A DNA stretch of 21,185 bases from SVTX01 sp045542075 (lineage in GTDB: Bacteria > Bacillota > Clostridia > Oscillospirales > CAG-272), in NCBI GenBank assembly GCA_045542075.1, contig JAZQKI010000027.1, positions 1 through 21,185 of the forward strand, given 5' to 3'. Position numbers and translations under genes: made by a program. Below the pieces are notes generated by a model. It had not been told where the DNA came from and did not search any database. It saw only the letters and a list, made by a program, of their open reading frames with translations. Shown one piece after another: positions 6,424-13,659 of this stretch. Position 1 is the first letter of the stretch; every line of letters starts with the position of its first letter.

Positions 6424-7842
6424 TTATTTTGTGAGGTACTCGTCGATTGCCTTAGCCGCAGTCTTGCCCGCGCCCATAGCGAGAATAACGGTAGCAGCAC
6501 CGGTAACAGCGTCACCGCCTGCGTAAACGCCTTCCTTAGTAGTCTTACCTGTTTCTTCCTCAACTATGATACCGCCGCGACGGTTAACCTCAAGACCCTC
6601 TGTTGTGGACTTGATAAGCGGGTTGGGGGATGTACCGATAGACATGATTACACAGTCAACGTCAAGTATCCACTCGCTGCCGGGGATCTCAACGGGACGT
6701 CTTCTTCCCTTTTCATCGGGCTCGCCAAGCTCACACTTGATGCACTTCATACCAACAACAAAGCCGTTCTTGGGATCGCGTCTGTCATCGGGGTTGTTGT
6801 AGCCGATGATCTCGAGAGGATTGTTGAGAACTCTGAAGTTGATTCCTTCCTCCATAGCGTGCTCTACCTCCTCGTGACGAGCGGGAAGCTCATCGAGAGA
6901 ACGACGGTAAACGATGGAAACCTCGTCAGCGCCGAGACGGAGAGCGGTTCTTGCAGCGTCCATAGCAACGTTACCGCCGCCTACTACTGCAACCTTCTTC
7001 GCGCGCATAATGGGAGTTGTGGAGTCCTCTCTGTAAGCCTTCATAAGATTGCTTCTTGTAAGGAACTCGTTTGCGGAATATACACCCTTGAGGGACTCGC
7101 CGGGAATACCCATGAAGTTGGGAAGTCCTGCGCCGGAGCCTACGAATACAGCCTCGTATCCGTTCTCAAACAGCTCATCTATAGTGATAGTCTTACCGAT
7201 AACTACGTTTGTTTCAATGTCAACGCCGAGAGCCTTGAGTGTTTCAACTTCCTTCTGAACGATAGCCTTAGGAAGACGGAACTCGGGAATACCGTAAACA
7301 AGAACGCCGCCTGCGAGGTGAAGCGCCTCAAATACAGTTACCTTATAGCCCTTCTTTGCGAGGTCGCCTGCGCAGGTAAGTCCTGCAGGGCCGGAGCCTA
7401 CTACTGCAACCTTGTGACCGTTGGGAGCGGGAACCTCAACCTTTCCTGCGAAATGCTCGTTGTGCCAGTCAGCAACGAATCTCTCAAGACGTCCGATACC
7501 TACAGGCTCACCCTTGATACCGCGAACACACTTGGACTCGCACTGAGACTCCTGAGGACAAACTCTACCGCAAACTGCGGGGAGAGAGGAGGACTGGTTG
7601 ATTACCTGGTATGCACCCTCAAAGTCACCCTCCTTGATCTTGTTGATGAACTCGGGAATGTGGATCTTTACGGGACAACCCTGTACACAGGGCATATTCT
7701 TACAGCTGAGACATCTCATTGCCTCATCCATAGCCATTTCCTCGGTGTAGCCTGTAGCAACCTCGGAGAAGTTATGAGCGCGAACCTCGGGCTCCTGAGT
7801 GGGCATGGGGTTCTTTACAAGTGACATATTTGCCTTTGCCAT
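6424..7842 (-). CDS. nfnB: NfnB, large subunit of NADH-dependent ferredoxin:NADP+ oxidoreductase
   Basis: NfnAB couples NADPH, ferredoxin and NAD by flavin-based electron bifurcation in the cytoplasm of anaerobes. 472 residues. The N-terminus has eight cysteines for two [4Fe-4S] clusters: Cys44/47/52/56 and Cys91/95/101/105. The first Rossmann motif is GSGPAG (about 149-154, FAD). The second is GGGNVA (about 288-293), followed by VYRR (about 311-314) for NADPH. The family also includes glutamate synthase small subunit (GltA-like), and annotation pipelines often use that name. The adjacent nfnA partner, with two bases between the genes, decides for NfnB. The start at 7842 follows AAAGGAGGTAAAATAATC. 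Confidence 0.93.
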   Translation of the reverse strand: MAKANMSLVKNPMPTQEPEVRAHNFSEVATGYTEEMAMDEAMRCLSCKNMPCVQGCPVKIHIPEFINKIKEGDFEGAYQVINQSSSLPAVCGRVCPQESQCESKCVRGIKGEPVGIGRLERFVADWHNEHFAGKVEVPAPNGHKVAVVGSGPAGLTCAGDLAKKGYKVTVFEALHLAGGVLVYGIPEFRLPKAIVQKEVETLKALGVDIETNVVIGKTITIDELFENGYEAVFVGSGAGLPNFMGIPGESLKGVYSANEFLTRSNLMKAYREDSTTPIMRAKKVAVVGGGNVAMDAARTALRLGADEVSIVYRRSLDELPARHEEVEHAMEEGINFRVLNNPLEIIGYNNPDDRRDPKNGFVVGMKCIKCELGEPDEKGRRRPVEIPGSEWILDVDCVIMSIGTSPNPLIKSTTEGLEVNRRGGIIVEEETGKTTKEGVYAGGDAVTGAATVILAMGAGKTAAKAIDEYLTK

Positions 7843-7844
7843 GA

Positions 7845-8687
7845 TTATTTTACCTCCTTTTTGAACAGGTTGCAGGTTTCCTCGTGCTTATGAAGCTCAA
7901 AGTCGCGGTACATAGCGCCTCTGGACATAGCTTCATCAAAATCTACCTCAAAGCCGTCGAAGTCGGGACCGTCAACACAAGCAAACTTTGTCTTGCCGCC
8001 AACAGTGAGTCGGCAACCGCCGCACATTCCCGTACCGTCGATCATAATGGGGTTCATGGAAACTGTGGTGGGAACGTTGTGAGGCTTTGTTGTAGCAACA
8101 ACGAACTTCATCATGATCAGAGGACCGATAGTGATGACCTGGTCGTAGTTCTCGCCTGCCTCGATAGCTTCCTTAAGAGGAAGGGTTACAACGCCCTGTC
8201 TGCCGTAGCTTCCGTCGTCAGTCATAATTGTGAGCTTGTCGGAGCAAGCCTTGAATTCGTCCTCAAGAATAAGGAGATCCTTGTTTCTGAAGCCTATGAT
8301 GGAGTGTACCTCACATCCGAGCTCGTGGAGCTTCTGAGCTATGGGAAGCGCGATAGCGCATCCAACACCGCCGCCTACGATGCAGACCTTCTTGAGTCCC
8401 TTAACGTGTGTAGCAACACCGAGAGGTCCTACGAAGTCCTGAATATACTCACCCTCGTTCTTCTGATTGAGGAGAGCGGTAGTCGCGCCGACTATCTGGA
8501 AAATGATCTTGACTGTTCCAGCTTCTCTGTCGTAGCCTGCAACGGTGAGAGGAATTCTCTCTCCGTTCTCGTCAACGCGGAGAATGATGAACTGTCCGGG
8601 TTCTGCCTTTGCGGCAACTAAGGGAGCGTAAATATCCATCATGGTGACTGTGGGATTTAACTCTCTTTTTGAAACTATCTTGTACAT
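7845..8687 (-). CDS. nfnA: NfnA, FAD/[2Fe-2S] subunit of NADH-dependent ferredoxin:NADP+ oxidoreductase
   Basis: The small subunit carries the NAD site, FAD and a [2Fe-2S] cluster. 280 residues, the family length. The FAD-binding barrel holds RIPLT (44-48) and GPLG (87-90). The NAD-binding motif is GGGVGCA (105-111). The cluster loop DGTGMCGGC (217-225) and Cys237 fit the Asp/three-Cys ligand set described for Nfn small subunits. It is a relative of PyrK and sulfide dehydrogenase subunit B, but no pyrD is present and nfnB follows immediately. The start at 8687 has GGAAAGGAAGAAGCTTT upstream and a perfect promoter at 8749-8777. Confidence 0.93.
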   Translation of the reverse strand: MYKIVSKRELNPTVTMMDIYAPLVAAKAEPGQFIILRVDENGERIPLTVAGYDREAGTVKIIFQIVGATTALLNQKNEGEYIQDFVGPLGVATHVKGLKKVCIVGGGVGCAIALPIAQKLHELGCEVHSIIGFRNKDLLILEDEFKACSDKLTIMTDDGSYGRQGVVTLPLKEAIEAGENYDQVITIGPLIMMKFVVATTKPHNVPTTVSMNPIMIDGTGMCGGCRLTVGGKTKFACVDGPDFDGFEVDFDEAMSRGAMYRDFELHKHEETCNLFKKEVK

Positions 8688-8748
8688 AAAGCTTCTTCCT
8701 TTCCGGTTTTTGACTTTAATTTTAGTAATTTAATATTCACCAATCTTT

Positions 8749-8777
8749 ATTATAACAAATATATATATACTTGTCAA
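8749..8777 (-). promoter_or_regulatory. Consensus promoter of nfnAB
   Basis: Minus strand: TTGACA (8772-8777), 17-bp spacer, TATAAT (8749-8754), followed by a leader of about 55 nt. It is divergent from the hpf promoter about 105 bp away; the two share the gap 8688-9015. Confidence 0.92.
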
Positions 8778-8883
8778 TAGATTTTGACTTGGTTTTTTGT
8801 AAAACACGTCAAAAAAACGCATAAAAGTTTTTAACTTGTTAGAAATTTTCATAAAAATTGCACAAAAAAATCAGAAAAGCCTC

Positions 8884-8912
8884 TTTACATTTGTTCAAAA
8901 GTATGATATAAT
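8884..8912 (+). promoter_or_regulatory. Promoter of hpf with extended -10
   Basis: TTTACA (8884-8889), 17-bp spacer, TATAAT (8907-8912), with TGA directly before the -10 hexamer. It leaves a leader of roughly 95 nt before the hpf start. Confidence 0.85.
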
Positions 8913-9015
8913 TAAGGTGCAAGGGATATACAGACACAAACCCGCACGTTCCGGCAATCACACAAAGGTGTCACGGTATGGCCTTTGCAATAGGCAAGAA
9001 AGGCAGGCAAAACAG

Positions 9016-9549
9016 ATGAAGATCAACATTATCGGAAGACAGCTCAATGTTTACGACGACACAAAGGCTCTTATCGAGGAAAAGCTCGCCAAGTTCGATA
9101 AGTTTTTTGGCGGAGAGGGCAACGCAACGGTGACGCTCACGCGCAGTCACGGCAACTCTCTTCTGGAAATAACCATAAATGCCGCAGGCACTCTTTTCAG
9201 AAGTGAGGTAGAGGCAGATAGCTTCAGAGACGCGCTTGACAGATCGGTTGAGAACATCGAACGCCAGATCCGCAAGAACAAAACAAAGCTCCGCAAGAGA
9301 CTCCGTGAGGGCGGAATTGAGAGCTTCGAGGCAAATATGGACTGGGCAGGAGCAGAGCTTGAGGAGGAAGAAGCAGTCGTTATCAAGACCAAGAGATTTG
9401 AGTACACTCCAATGTCGGTCGAGGAAGCGATTTTGCAGATGAATCTTCTCGGACACACCTTCTTCGTATTCAGCGATGCGGAGACAGATAAGACCTGCGT
9501 GGTTTATAAGAGAAAAGACGGCAATTACGGACTTATCGAGCCGGAATGA
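9016..9549 (+). CDS. hpf: Ribosome hibernation promoting factor, long form
   Basis: Long-form HPF binds the 30S decoding region and dimerises 70S ribosomes into inactive 100S particles in slow growth. 177 residues. The N-terminal RaiA/YfiA domain starts MKINIIGRQLNVYD and carries the basic helix RKNKTKLRKRLR (about 87-98). An acidic linker (AELEEEEA, about 113-120) leads to the C-terminal dimerisation domain (about 122-177, RFEYTPMSVEEAILQM, LLGHTFFVF). The frame is open for 60 codons upstream but lacks other domains; ATG at 9016 fits the family start. The ribosome binding site is weak (AGGCAGG). Confidence 0.96.
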   Translation: MKINIIGRQLNVYDDTKALIEEKLAKFDKFFGGEGNATVTLTRSHGNSLLEITINAAGTLFRSEVEADSFRDALDRSVENIERQIRKNKTKLRKRLREGGIESFEANMDWAGAELEEEEAVVIKTKRFEYTPMSVEEAILQMNLLGHTFFVFSDAETDKTCVVYKRKDGNYGLIEPE

Positions 9550-9592
9550 TATAGAGTGCAGAGTGCAGAAGAACACTCATAATTTATAGTTA

Positions 9593-9626
9593 AATAAACG
9601 GGTTGGCATTTGCCAACCCGTTTATT
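9593..9626. terminator. Bidirectional terminator between hpf and the lipoprotein gene
   Basis: A 16-bp perfect stem with a TT loop: 9593-9608 pairs with 9611-9626 (core CGGGTTGGCA/TGCCAACCCG). A-rich and T-rich flanks on both sides serve the two convergent genes. Confidence 0.92.
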
Positions 9627-9645
9627 AATTCAAGCTAAATTAAAT

Positions 9646-10302
9646 TCAGTTATCTATGATTAACAAGCTCAAAAATTCATCGGAAACCTCAAACAAGGCG
9701 GAATTGGAGTTTCCGCCGGCAAACCAAACGTCATTTACGCAAAATATCCTTAATGGAATTTCAAGACGAGGGTAGATTACCGAATACAGAGTAATATCCA
9801 ATTCGTTCGGATAAAGATATGTAAAATCATATGAGAAAGCGCTTGATAAAGTAAGCATATCCGAAAAAACAAATTCCGTGTCGGTGCCTTCAAGTATGAA
9901 CGTATCTGCTTCATAATTGTAATCATTTCGCAAATACAATTCGTCATACCTTGATATGTAAATAAAAACCGGATTGTCACTTGTATATGAATAATATTTA
10001 TCTAAGTACCCAATGCCAAACGGAAACGAATCCCAACCAACGAGAACATCATCTTCATGAATTCCATGGATATTCTCCTTTACTTTAAATAGCCCTAATT
10101 TGTCGATATTATAACGGACGCCTTCATATTCAACGTGATAATCGCCCTCATCATTATCGGATATAATCTGAACCTTTCCCTTTTGGTCAGGATATTCATC
10201 ACACATACCCTTCCATACACCGTATGCCGATGACGGAGAGCATGAGGTGGCCATTATTGAAATTGTAATTATCAATATCAAAATTGCAATTCGTTTTAGC
10301 AT
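9646..10302 (-). CDS. Small secreted lipoprotein of unknown function
   Basis: 218 residues from ATG at 10302, chosen because AGGAGGGATTT lies directly before it. The longer open frame upstream has no ribosome binding site. A signal peptide (LKRIAILILIITISIMATSC) ends in a lipobox-like ATSC with Cys at residue 21, so lipid anchoring is likely. The mature part is acidic and aromatic (many Tyr, Asp, Phe) with no recognised motif. It begins 32 bp after the transposase gene on the same strand and may be read from the same transcript. Confidence 0.8.
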   Translation of the reverse strand: MLKRIAILILIITISIMATSCSPSSAYGVWKGMCDEYPDQKGKVQIISDNDEGDYHVEYEGVRYNIDKLGLFKVKENIHGIHEDDVLVGWDSFPFGIGYLDKYYSYTSDNPVFIYISRYDELYLRNDYNYEADTFILEGTDTEFVFSDMLTLSSAFSYDFTYLYPNELDITLYSVIYPRLEIPLRIFCVNDVWFAGGNSNSALFEVSDEFLSLLIIDN

Positions 10303-10334
10303 AAATCCCTCCTGATTTTGTTTCAAAATTCTAT

Positions 10335-10886
10335 TTATTTCTCTTCGTATAATTCGTCGTAGTACCAACGCATAGGGTTTTCGTGGATGTATTTAATTCT
10401 GGTTTCGTAATCTTTTCTATCCCGTATAATGTGTTCAAAAAACGAGGTTTGAAATAATTTGCCATTAAATCCAATATTTTTACATTCCCTTGTTGTTAAA
10501 GATTTATATGTACATAAGATATCCATAATCGTAGGGCGGGGGCTTGCTCCCGCCGCATCATTATTCAAAATCAGAATTATATGAATATGATTAGGCATAA
10601 TCACATATTTATCTATCGCAAGGCAAGAATAACGTTCTTCAAGGGACAGTAATTGTTGCTCTGCAATTATGCCAAATATGGTATATTCTATCCCTTTTGT
10701 TTCGGCGGGAGCAAGCCCCCGCCCTACCGCGTTCATTTCGGCGGGAGCAAGCCCCCGCCCTACCACGCGAGAAAATAAGCATTTTCTGTCCTGGGTACAT
10801 ATCGTTATGAAATATGCGCCGATAGAACTGTAATCAAAATTATCAAGCCTAGGGTGTTTCCTCTTCGGCAAATTTTTCTTGTCCAT
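10335..10886 (-). CDS. REP-associated tyrosine transposase (RAYT, Y1_Tnp family) with in-frame REP-like copies
   Basis: A single-strand transposase-like enzyme of the IS200/IS605-related HUH group. 183 residues. The start KHPRLDNFDYSSIGAYFITICTQ-type segment (11-32), MPNHIHIILIL with the HUH pair His100/His102, the FKS-like YKSLT, and SFFEHIIRDRKDY...YIHENP near the end are diagnostic. A tyrosine in the last segments should be the nucleophile (Tyr166 of KYIHENP is a candidate, not proven). Residues 41-63 contain VGRGLAPAE twice, and residues 111-119 (AAGASPRPT) are the same DNA element in reverse. The N-terminal copies look like insertions between two family-conserved parts. It may be active or decayed; the frame is intact. 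Confidence 0.88.
   Translation of the reverse strand: MDKKNLPKRKHPRLDNFDYSSIGAYFITICTQDRKCLFSRVVGRGLAPAEMNAVGRGLAPAETKGIEYTIFGIIAEQQLLSLEERYSCLAIDKYVIMPNHIHIILILNNDAAGASPRPTIMDILCTYKSLTTRECKNIGFNGKLFQTSFFEHIIRDRKDYETRIKYIHENPMRWYYDELYEEK
10531..10554 (-). repeat. REP-like palindrome, inverted copy
   Basis: The 24 bases GTAGGGCGGGGGCTTGCTCC + CGCC are the exact reverse complement of 10704-10727. It lies inside the transposase gene, encoding the AGASPRP part. Confidence 0.85.
10700..10764 (+). repeat. Two direct copies of a 29-bp REP-like palindrome
   Basis: Bases 10700-10728 and 10736-10764 are identical, 36 bp apart from start to start, which is exactly 12 codons. Each holds the imperfect palindrome GGCGGG...CCCGCC followed by CTACC. 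Both are inside the transposase frame and keep it open. Confidence 0.9.
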
Positions 10887-10912
10887 TTACATCACCGACC
10901 ATATTATATCAC

Positions 10913-10947
10913 AAAATCGGCAGAGACGCAATATCTCTGCCGATTTT
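10913..10947 (-). terminator. Intrinsic terminator after plsY
   Basis: A 14-bp perfect stem AAAATCGGCAGAGA/TCTCTGCCGATTTT with a 7-base loop, 14 bp past the plsY stop. A TATAAT at 10903-10908 just beyond it, with a weak TTGCGT 17 bp away in the hairpin, may start the transposase transcript. Confidence 0.82.
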
Positions 10948-10960
10948 TAAGCGTTTATAT

Positions 10961-11596
10961 TTATTTTCTCTTTCTTTTCTCAACTCTTTGTACCTTGTAA
11001 TTTCCCTTGAAATAGTCGGTTATTTTCATTTCCGTGCCGTCAAGCACGCGCTCGAAATTTCTCTTGTGTCTGAAAATTACAACCGCTCCAATGGCTAAGG
11101 ACAGCAGCGTGGGTACGAGGGATCTCGTATATATTCCCACCAAAACAGGAAAGATCGCGGCGGCTGATATGGGGAGAGCGAAAACGTAGCGGAAAATAAG
11201 AATAAACAGCGCGCCTAAAGAGAAAAGCATTAAAAACATAAGCGGATTATAAGCCAAGACAAGCCCCGCAAGCGTGGCAACACCCTTGCCTCCCTTGAAT
11301 TTGAGGTAAAAAGGAAAGGCGTGTCCTACCACTGCCGCAAGCCCCACCGACAACATCAGAATATGGTCGTCGGCGTGCAAGATCCTGCATATAAGAACCG
11401 GCACAAAAGCCTTTGCTATGTCAAATATCATAACGGCTACGCCAAATCCCTTTCCAAGCGTCAGCATAGCGTTTGTCGCGCCGAGATTTCCCGTCCCGCT
11501 TTTACGCATATCTATATTTTTTATCATCGAAAACAAGTAAGTCGGACTTATGCACCCAAGAAGATAACCGATGACGATCCACCACAAATACCTCAT
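10961..11596 (-). CDS. plsY: Acyl-phosphate:glycerol-3-phosphate acyltransferase PlsY
   Basis: PlsY transfers an acyl chain from acyl-phosphate (made by PlsX) to glycerol 3-phosphate, the first step of phospholipid synthesis in Gram-positives. It is a multi-pass membrane protein of 211 residues, about the family length. The three conserved motifs are present: SGTGNLGATNA (33-43), GHAFPFYLKFKGGKGVAT (91-108) and RHKRNFERVLDGTE (176-189). The C-terminus is basic. The start at 11596 follows GGGAGGTCCAA. It is monocistronic, divergent from the first WG gene, with a possible weak promoter (TTAACA/TATTAT) in the gap. Confidence 0.97.
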   Translation of the reverse strand: MRYLWWIVIGYLLGCISPTYLFSMIKNIDMRKSGTGNLGATNAMLTLGKGFGVAVMIFDIAKAFVPVLICRILHADDHILMLSVGLAAVVGHAFPFYLKFKGGKGVATLAGLVLAYNPLMFLMLFSLGALFILIFRYVFALPISAAAIFPVLVGIYTRSLVPTLLSLAIGAVVIFRHKRNFERVLDGTEMKITDYFKGNYKVQRVEKRKRK

Positions 11597-11701
11597 TTGG
11601 ACCTCCCGATTTTTTCTTTGCTTGTAATAATATACCCCTATTATTAAATATATAATAACAAACGCTCAAGTTATGTTAAAATTTACAGTTTGTTGAAAAT
11701 C

Positions 11702-11730
11702 TTGACAATATAAATAAAATAGTGTATAAT
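11702..11730 (+). promoter_or_regulatory. Consensus promoter of the first WG-repeat gene
   Basis: TTGACA (11702-11707), 17-bp spacer, TATAAT (11725-11730), both perfect, 28 bp before the start codon. The stretch down to the start is nearly identical to that at 13603-13660. Confidence 0.93.
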
Positions 11731-11758
11731 GTAATTAAATAATAAAGGAGGTTTTGTT

Positions 11759-13474
11759 ATGAGTGAACAATTTGACAACAACGAAATGCTTGAAAACGTG
11801 ACTCCCGAAAATGAGAATGCTGAAGAAGCGGCTATAAACACCGATGCAGTTGACGAGTCGCCCGAGGCTTCTGCCGAGGCTGCACCCGAAAAGCCCAAGA
11901 AAAAGGCAAAGCTTATGCTTCCCATTCTTATTGCCGCGGCTGCAATACTTGTTGCGGTCATAATCATAATCGGAGTGGCAATATACAACGTATTCTCAAA
12001 GCCCGAGCCTGATGCGCAGAATCTTTTCAACGAAAAGCTTCTCTGTGTCAAGGACGGCGACAAATGGGGATACGTCAACAAAAGAGGCAAGTGCGTTATA
12101 AAGGCAAAATATGACAAGGCTTATAATTTCACCGAAAACGGTCTTGCGCGTGTAGGACAGTATAACGAGGAGGACGGAGTTTTTTACTACGGCTTCATAA
12201 ACAAGAAGGGCGATACCGTCGTTAAGGCGAAGTATATGTACGCGACCGATTTCTATGAATGCGGACTTGCCGCAGTCGTGGATGAGGACGGCGAATGGGG
12301 TGTTATTGACGCAAAGGGCGAGCTTGTCGTAAAGTGCAAATACGAGAAGATTTTTATATACGACAGTGGAGTCATTATAGCTGAGACATCCAAGGGGAAG
12401 GTATTTCTTGTTGACAAAAAAGGCGAAGATATAAGCGAAAAGTACGAGAAAATTGACTGGTACGAGGAAGCAGAGATCGGCGTTGTATATGACGACGACG
12501 AGGTCGGTATAATCAACGCAAAGGGCAAGGAAATACTTGAGCTTACCGATGATTATGATGCTATCAGCAATTTCAACGAGAACGGCATTGGTCTATACCG
12601 GGAAGACGATTACTACGGAATAATAAATTCAAAGGGTAATGTAATTACCAAGGCTGATTACGAGTATATCTTTGGTTTCAATAAAAACAATCTTGCGGTA
12701 TTTGTCAACGAGGACGATGAATACGGTATTCTCAACTCCAAAGGAAAGGTGATTGTTGAAGCCGGCAAATACGGAGATATAGAGCAGATAGAAGACGGCT
12801 GGTTCATGGCGGTAGATGAGGATGAGGAGACTGCATACATTCTCAACGAAAGAGGTAAGGAGGTCTTCTCCTTTGAGGAGGACGGAGACTGGTACATGAT
12901 AAACGACTTTGCGGATAACGGACTTGCTCCTGTTATGGACGAGGACGAATATATAGGCTTTATCAATCGCAAGGGTAAGCTGGTTATAGACTGCGACTAT
13001 TATGACGCAAACAGCTTCTCCTCCTGCGGTCTTGCAAGAGTTATCAAAGAGGAGGGCGACGAGGTCACCTTTATCAATGAAAGAGGCAAGGTCGTTGGTG
13101 ACAGCTATGTATATGCAACCGATTATTTTGACGACGGATATGCGGTAGTAGCAGAGGTTGACGGCAGCGAGATCATCTATAAGATAATCAACACAAAGGG
13201 CAGAGTTGTCTGTGAGCTTGACTGCGATGATGTGTTGCTTCCCACAGGCAAGGGAGTTCTCAGCGAAGCAATAAAGTATGTTGTTGAGTGCGACGATTTT
13301 GACAAGAAAGAGTTCCTTTTCAACTATATAGAGGAAAATATGGACGAGGACGATATTGGCGTCGGATTTGATAATGTAACCGAATACGCAGAGTTTATTA
13401 TAAAATATTTGGACGACGACGGTATCGATCGGATGATAATTAGTATCGTAAACGGCGACAATTATCTCGGATAA
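11759..13474 (+). CDS. Membrane-anchored WG-repeat protein, first of a tandem pair
   Basis: 571 residues. A short acidic, Ala/Glu-rich cytoplasmic tail (1-44) and a basic stretch (KPKKKAK) precede one membrane helix (about 52-78). The rest should be outside the cell. The outer part holds about nine WG-type repeats (PF14903-like): WGYVNKRG, WGVIDAKG, VGIINAKG, YGIINSKG, YGILNSKG, YILNERG, IGFINRKG, FINERG and IINTKG. Each is preceded by an L/A-x-V turn after a Phe-x-x-x-Gly-Leu strand. WG repeats build extended beta structures, and their ligands are mostly unknown. The outer region is very acidic. AAAGGAGG sits nine bases before ATG. The paralogue follows 185 bp downstream. Confidence 0.93.
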   Translation: MSEQFDNNEMLENVTPENENAEEAAINTDAVDESPEASAEAAPEKPKKKAKLMLPILIAAAAILVAVIIIIGVAIYNVFSKPEPDAQNLFNEKLLCVKDGDKWGYVNKRGKCVIKAKYDKAYNFTENGLARVGQYNEEDGVFYYGFINKKGDTVVKAKYMYATDFYECGLAAVVDEDGEWGVIDAKGELVVKCKYEKIFIYDSGVIIAETSKGKVFLVDKKGEDISEKYEKIDWYEEAEIGVVYDDDEVGIINAKGKEILELTDDYDAISNFNENGIGLYREDDYYGIINSKGNVITKADYEYIFGFNKNNLAVFVNEDDEYGILNSKGKVIVEAGKYGDIEQIEDGWFMAVDEDEETAYILNERGKEVFSFEEDGDWYMINDFADNGLAPVMDEDEYIGFINRKGKLVIDCDYYDANSFSSCGLARVIKEEGDEVTFINERGKVVGDSYVYATDYFDDGYAVVAEVDGSEIIYKIINTKGRVVCELDCDDVLLPTGKGVLSEAIKYVVECDDFDKKEFLFNYIEENMDEDDIGVGFDNVTEYAEFIIKYLDDDGIDRMIISIVNGDNYLG

Positions 13475-13510
13475 ATCTATAATTCGGAAGTCCTATATAA
13501 TTTCCAACAA

Positions 13511-13542
13511 AAAAGGACAGAGGCGAAAGTCTCTGTCCTTTT
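13511..13542 (+). terminator. Intrinsic terminator of the first WG-repeat gene
   Basis: A 12-bp stem AAAAGGACAGAG (13511-13522) with CTCTGTCCTTTT (13531-13542), loop GCGAAAGT. The same hairpin served the second WG gene before it was split (15350-15371 and 16552-16565). Confidence 0.9.
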
Positions 13543-13602
13543 GTATTTTATAGGTGATTGTCATCTTGAGAGCAGTCGAAAAATTTCCAATTATTGAAAA
13601 TA

Positions 13603-13631
13603 TTGACAATATTAACGAAATGAGGTATAAT
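13603..13631 (+). promoter_or_regulatory. Consensus promoter of the second WG-repeat gene
   Basis: TTGACA (13603-13608), 17-bp spacer, TATAAT (13626-13631), 28 bp before the start. TGTAATT and AATAATAAAGGAGGTTTTGT after the -10 match the first gene's leader almost base for base. Confidence 0.93.
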
Positions 13632-13659
13632 GTAATTGAATAATAAAGGAGGTTTTGTT

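Noticed and set aside
6424..8687. Glutamate synthase small subunit with dihydroorotate dehydrogenase electron-transfer subunit
   Set aside because: No large glutamate synthase subunit and no pyrD are present. The paired order fits NfnA-NfnB better, though pipelines may give the other names.
9646..10368. Longer start for the lipoprotein (22 extra residues)
   Set aside because: No ribosome binding site, and it would bury the signal peptide; AGGAGGG supports ATG at 10302.
10700..10764. CRISPR-like array (two spaced repeats)
   Set aside because: Only two copies with a 7-base gap inside a gene; no spacers, no cas genes.
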